A stretch of DNA of 7,948 nt, taken from NCBI GenBank assembly GCA_031286975.1, contig JAITTM010000087.1:1-7948 (forward strand), read 5' to 3'. Below the pieces are notes generated by a model, which was given only the letters and a program-made list of their open reading frames with translations, had not been told where the DNA came from and made no database searches. This stretch comes from Coriobacteriales bacterium (lineage in GTDB: Bacteria; Actinomycetota; Coriobacteriia; Coriobacteriales; UBA8131). Made by a program: the position numbers and the translations under genes. Positions 5,759 through 7,948 of the stretch are shown one piece after another; position 1 is the first letter of the stretch, and each line of letters opens with the position of its first letter.

Positions 5759-6843
5759 ACTGTCTCCTTGTCAAAATCGAGGTCGATATCCAAACCAAGC
5801 CCAGGTTTCTCCAACAGTGTGATCGTTTCGCCGTGCTGCTCAAAACCGCCCTTGATGCCGGGTATCTGCGCAATCGCACGATGGCTGTCGAGGTCAGTGT
5901 AGCAGATGTTGCCCAAGGCCACCGCGAGAGCGGCACCGGCAGCAATGCTCACCCGTGTTTCTGACATGCAACCCACCATGCAGGGCACACCCGCCGCCTC
6001 GGCAACAGCGTTGATCTGCAGCGCGCGGTAGAGGCCGCCGCACTTCATGAGCTTGATGTTGATGATATCGCCCGCACCGGCCGCCAGAGCGCGCGCGGCG
6101 TCTTGGGGAGTGCAGACGCTCTCGTCCAGCATCAGGGCTTGCTTGATATGCGTGCGCACCGCCTTGAGGCCCACAAGGTCGCCGTTGGCAACGGGTTGCT
6201 CGATCTCATCCACAGCAAAGGCCTCCATTGCCCGCATGGTGGCAATCGCCTGCTCGACGCTCCAACCCTGGTTGGCATCCAGGCGCAGGCTGACCTTGGG
6301 GCCAACCGCCGCGCGAATCTGCCGTATGGCTTCAAGGTCGTCTGTGGGGTTGAGCCCGACCTTGATCTTGAGGATGGAGAAGCCCTCGCCTACATACTGC
6401 CGGGCCTTTTGCGACATGCAGCCTGGCTCGTCCAGGCCGATGGTCATGTCGCTTTTTGTTGAGTTCTCGTTGCCGCCCAGCAGCTTATAGAGCGGAAGCT
6501 TCGCATGTTTGCCCATGATGTCATACAGAGCGATATCGATGGCCGCCTTTGCGGCGGCGTTACCGGGGTCGCAGGCATCCATCGCGCGGTGGATGCGCTC
6601 GATGCAAAGCGGATCCTCGCCCGCAAGCTGCGTACTCATGGCTTGAATGAACTGCCGGGTCTGCTGCAGGTTGTTGCCGGTAACCGGCTCAAAGGGGCAG
6701 GCCTCGCCAAAGCCCACGCTGCCCGCGCTGGTGTTAACGCGCACCAGCAGCGCCGGATTATGCGTAAGCCCCGGCAGGGCGATCCTGAGCGGCCTGGTTG
6801 GCTGTGTGGCAACCAACAGGGTTTGGATACTGGTGATTCTCAT
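5755..6843 (-). CDS. Dipeptide epimerase (L-Ala-D/L-Glu epimerase type)
   Basis: A 362-residue enolase-superfamily enzyme of the muconate-lactonizing subgroup, of normal full length. The acid/base and metal residues are all visible: L-K159-I-K161-V (KxK), D189 in RLDANQGW, E215 in EIEQP, D240 in LDES, and the second base K264 in INIKLMKCGG. D317-L-D319 in CYTDLDSH matches the DxD motif that binds the alpha-ammonium group in L-Ala-D/L-Glu epimerases. The spacing of these residues agrees closely with the Bacillus subtilis enzyme (YkfB) as I recall it. Known members interconvert L-Ala-D-Glu and L-Ala-L-Glu from murein so that ordinary dipeptidases can finish degradation; other epimerases of the group accept hydrophobic or cationic dipeptides. 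Substrate is therefore probable, not certain. The ATG at 6843 has AAGGA 9 nt upstream and overlaps the hydrolase stop (ATGA); its own stop overlaps the transporter start in the same way. Cytoplasmic. Confidence 0.92.
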   Translation of the reverse strand: MRITSIQTLLVATQPTRPLRIALPGLTHNPALLVRVNTSAGSVGFGEACPFEPVTGNNLQQTRQFIQAMSTQLAGEDPLCIERIHRAMDACDPGNAAAKAAIDIALYDIMGKHAKLPLYKLLGGNENSTKSDMTIGLDEPGCMSQKARQYVGEGFSILKIKVGLNPTDDLEAIRQIRAAVGPKVSLRLDANQGWSVEQAIATMRAMEAFAVDEIEQPVANGDLVGLKAVRTHIKQALMLDESVCTPQDAARALAAGAGDIINIKLMKCGGLYRALQINAVAEAAGVPCMVGCMSETRVSIAAGAALAVALGNICYTDLDSHRAIAQIPGIKGGFEQHGETITLLEKPGLGLDIDLDFDKETV

Positions 6844-7948
6844 AAGGTGGTGTCCTTGGTGAGAAGGACGGGGCTCGCGGAGGCACCCGAGTTTGCTGCG
6901 GAGGCACCCGAGTTTGCTGCGGAGACAACCGGGGCTGCCGGGGCTGCCGCCTGCACAAAACGGATGGGTTTTTTGAGTTCGGGCTCCAAGAAGGCGTTGA
7001 AGCTGTCGCCTTCAAAATAGCACGGCACCGCCAGGCGCAAGATCCCCGTGTCAATCGCCCAAGGGGTTTGTGCGCCCGGGCGCAGGCGAAAGTTCTGGTT
7101 GCCGGTTTGCAGGCGCGCGCCCCGCAGGCTGTTGACGATGCGCAGCTCACCATAGGCGGGATGCTGATAGCTGCCCTCACATTGAGCGGGCAGCTGCTGG
7201 CGCTTTTTGGCAAAGGCGGCGCGATAGTCCTGCTCGGCTTTGGCACGCTGCGTCTCTGCCAACTGGCCATAAAACGCGCACCAGTCAAAAGCCCCGGGCT
7301 TCTCGCCGCTGTGCTCGTCAATATCCTCGGAACCCACAGCTATCACCGCATCGGCAATCGTGCGCATGATGGTTGCCGGTGCGGCTGAGCCATTTTGGTT
7401 GACCAACACGGCAAAGGCGCAGTCGTGCTGGGGCAAAAAGCCCACGATACTCTTAAAGCCGTTGATGGTGCCGCCGTGGTGCACAAGCGGCGTGTCGCGA
7501 TAGGTCTCAACAAACCAGCCAAGCCCGTAAGCCTCGGCCTCCACAAAGGGTATGGCGTAAGGCGCCATCTCGCCTGGACGTATGGGCGTTTGCGCCGCAT
7601 AAAGCTCACGGGCTGCCGCAGGCGAAATGAGCGAGCTTTGCCGGGGAGAAAGGCAGGCAGGTTGGCAGGCATGCTGACTCGCCACCAGATTGGCTCTCCC
7701 CCAGCACAGCAGGTCACTCACACTCATGCTCAGCGCGCCGGCGCAGGCCGTCGCGTCTGTGGGAGCCAAATACAGCGGCACCGAAAAACGCCTTCGCGTG
7801 ATGAGCGGATGCGCGTAATTCGAGTCTGCCCGCTGGTAGTCCGCGTTGGTGGTGTAGCTTCGGGTCATGCCCAAGGGCTCAAAGATGCGCGCACGGATCA
7901 CTTCTCCCCAGGGCTTATTGCAGGTCTTCTCCACAAGCAAAGATGCCA
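6840..7948 (-). CDS. Beta-lactamase-family serine hydrolase (N-terminus beyond window)
   Basis: The frame is open to the right edge, so the N-terminal part is missing from view, including the expected SxxK nucleophile and YxN motif. The visible 366-plus residues carry late features of the class C beta-lactamase/PBP4-like family (PF00144): LVEKTCNKPWGEVIRARIFE followed by PLGM, the 'CAGALSMSVSDLLCWG' turn, and VHHGGTINGF at about 7460-7487, where HHGG takes the place of the KTG/HxG triad. A DUF3471-like C-terminal beta domain follows (EGSYQHPAYGELRIVN to AFLEPELKKPIRFV), then an Ala/Ser/Pro-rich repetitive tail. The family includes D-aminopeptidases, DD-carboxypeptidases, esterases and lactamases. 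As the visible first gene of an operon with a dipeptide epimerase, a peptidase on D-amino-acid-containing peptides is the preferred inference. A Cys-rich stretch HACQPACLSP (about 7641-7672) looks like a lineage-specific loop. Presence of a signal peptide cannot be judged. Confidence 0.87.
   Translation of the reverse strand, partial: ASLLVEKTCNKPWGEVIRARIFEPLGMTRSYTTNADYQRADSNYAHPLITRRRFSVPLYLAPTDATACAGALSMSVSDLLCWGRANLVASQHACQPACLSPRQSSLISPAAARELYAAQTPIRPGEMAPYAIPFVEAEAYGLGWFVETYRDTPLVHHGGTINGFKSIVGFLPQHDCAFAVLVNQNGSAAPATIMRTIADAVIAVGSEDIDEHSGEKPGAFDWCAFYGQLAETQRAKAEQDYRAAFAKKRQQLPAQCEGSYQHPAYGELRIVNSLRGARLQTGNQNFRLRPGAQTPWAIDTGILRLAVPCYFEGDSFNAFLEPELKKPIRFVQAAAPAAPVVSAANSGASAANSGASASPVLLTKDTTL
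6880..6921 (-). repeat. Two perfect 21-nt tandem repeats in the hydrolase tail
   Basis: Two exact, in-frame 21-nt copies (6880-6900 and 6901-6921, plus strand GAGGCACCCGAG...) encode a repeated seven-residue unit, giving SAANSGASAANSGASAS near the C-terminus. Because the unit is a multiple of three, gain or loss of copies keeps the frame and the overlap with the epimerase start. The tail is probably a flexible linker beyond the folded domains. Confidence 0.9.
6931..6948 (-). repeat. Two 9-nt tandem repeats encoding Ala-Pro-Ala
   Basis: GGGGCTGCC occurs twice in a row on the plus strand, giving the AAPAAP part of the hydrolase tail. It lies 9 nt from the 21-nt repeats, so the whole 6880-6948 segment is low-complexity and prone to slippage. 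Confidence 0.85.

Noticed and set aside
4565..5902. A 445-codon plus-strand open frame antisense to the transporter and epimerase genes
   Set aside because: It is very rich in His, Arg, Gln and Lys with no domain, as expected from the complement of a hydrophobic GC-rich gene, and it conflicts with two well-supported genes.

Overview
The window looks like chromosomal DNA of a high-GC anaerobic actinobacterium, most likely of the Coriobacteriia/Eggerthellaceae type. This rests on GC-rich codon use and on a large flavoprotein of the fumarate-reductase FAD family, which is strongly expanded in that group. It is an inference from gene content, not a species call.

Layout. (1) 2-1531, plus strand: the 3' nine-tenths or so of an FAD-dependent fumarate-reductase-like oxidoreductase, cut by the left edge and followed by a strong hairpin at 1546-1582. 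(2) About 1590-2840: a visibly A+T-richer accessory patch, all on the minus strand. It holds a C-terminal remnant of a probable DUF4143-type AAA ATPase, a small secreted lipoprotein, and a type II toxin-antitoxin locus. In that locus the Phd/YefM-like antitoxin is intact but the overlapping RelE/ParE-like toxin is cut to 28 codons. A perfect 23-nt inverted repeat lies just upstream of the antitoxin. (3) 2838-7948, minus strand, read right to left: a tight four-gene operon encoding a beta-lactamase-family serine hydrolase (N-terminus beyond the right edge), an L-Ala-D/L-Glu-type dipeptide epimerase, a GPH/MFS_2 symporter and a CapA-family metallophosphatase-like protein. Consecutive genes overlap by 4, 4 and 1 nucleotides, so they are almost certainly co-transcribed and translationally coupled.

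How it may work together. The epimerase keeps all enolase-superfamily catalytic residues and the C-terminal DxD motif that holds dipeptide ammonium groups in L-Ala-D/L-Glu epimerases. Together with a penicillin-recognising-fold hydrolase and a proton/sodium-type symporter, this suggests a pathway for releasing, importing and epimerising cell-wall-derived (or other) dipeptides. It resembles the Bacillus ykf murein-peptide operon in logic but is built from different hydrolase and transporter families. The role of the CapA-like protein, which has no visible signal peptide and an unusual N-terminal extension, is the least understood part and the best candidate for new biology. The substrate assignment is inference.
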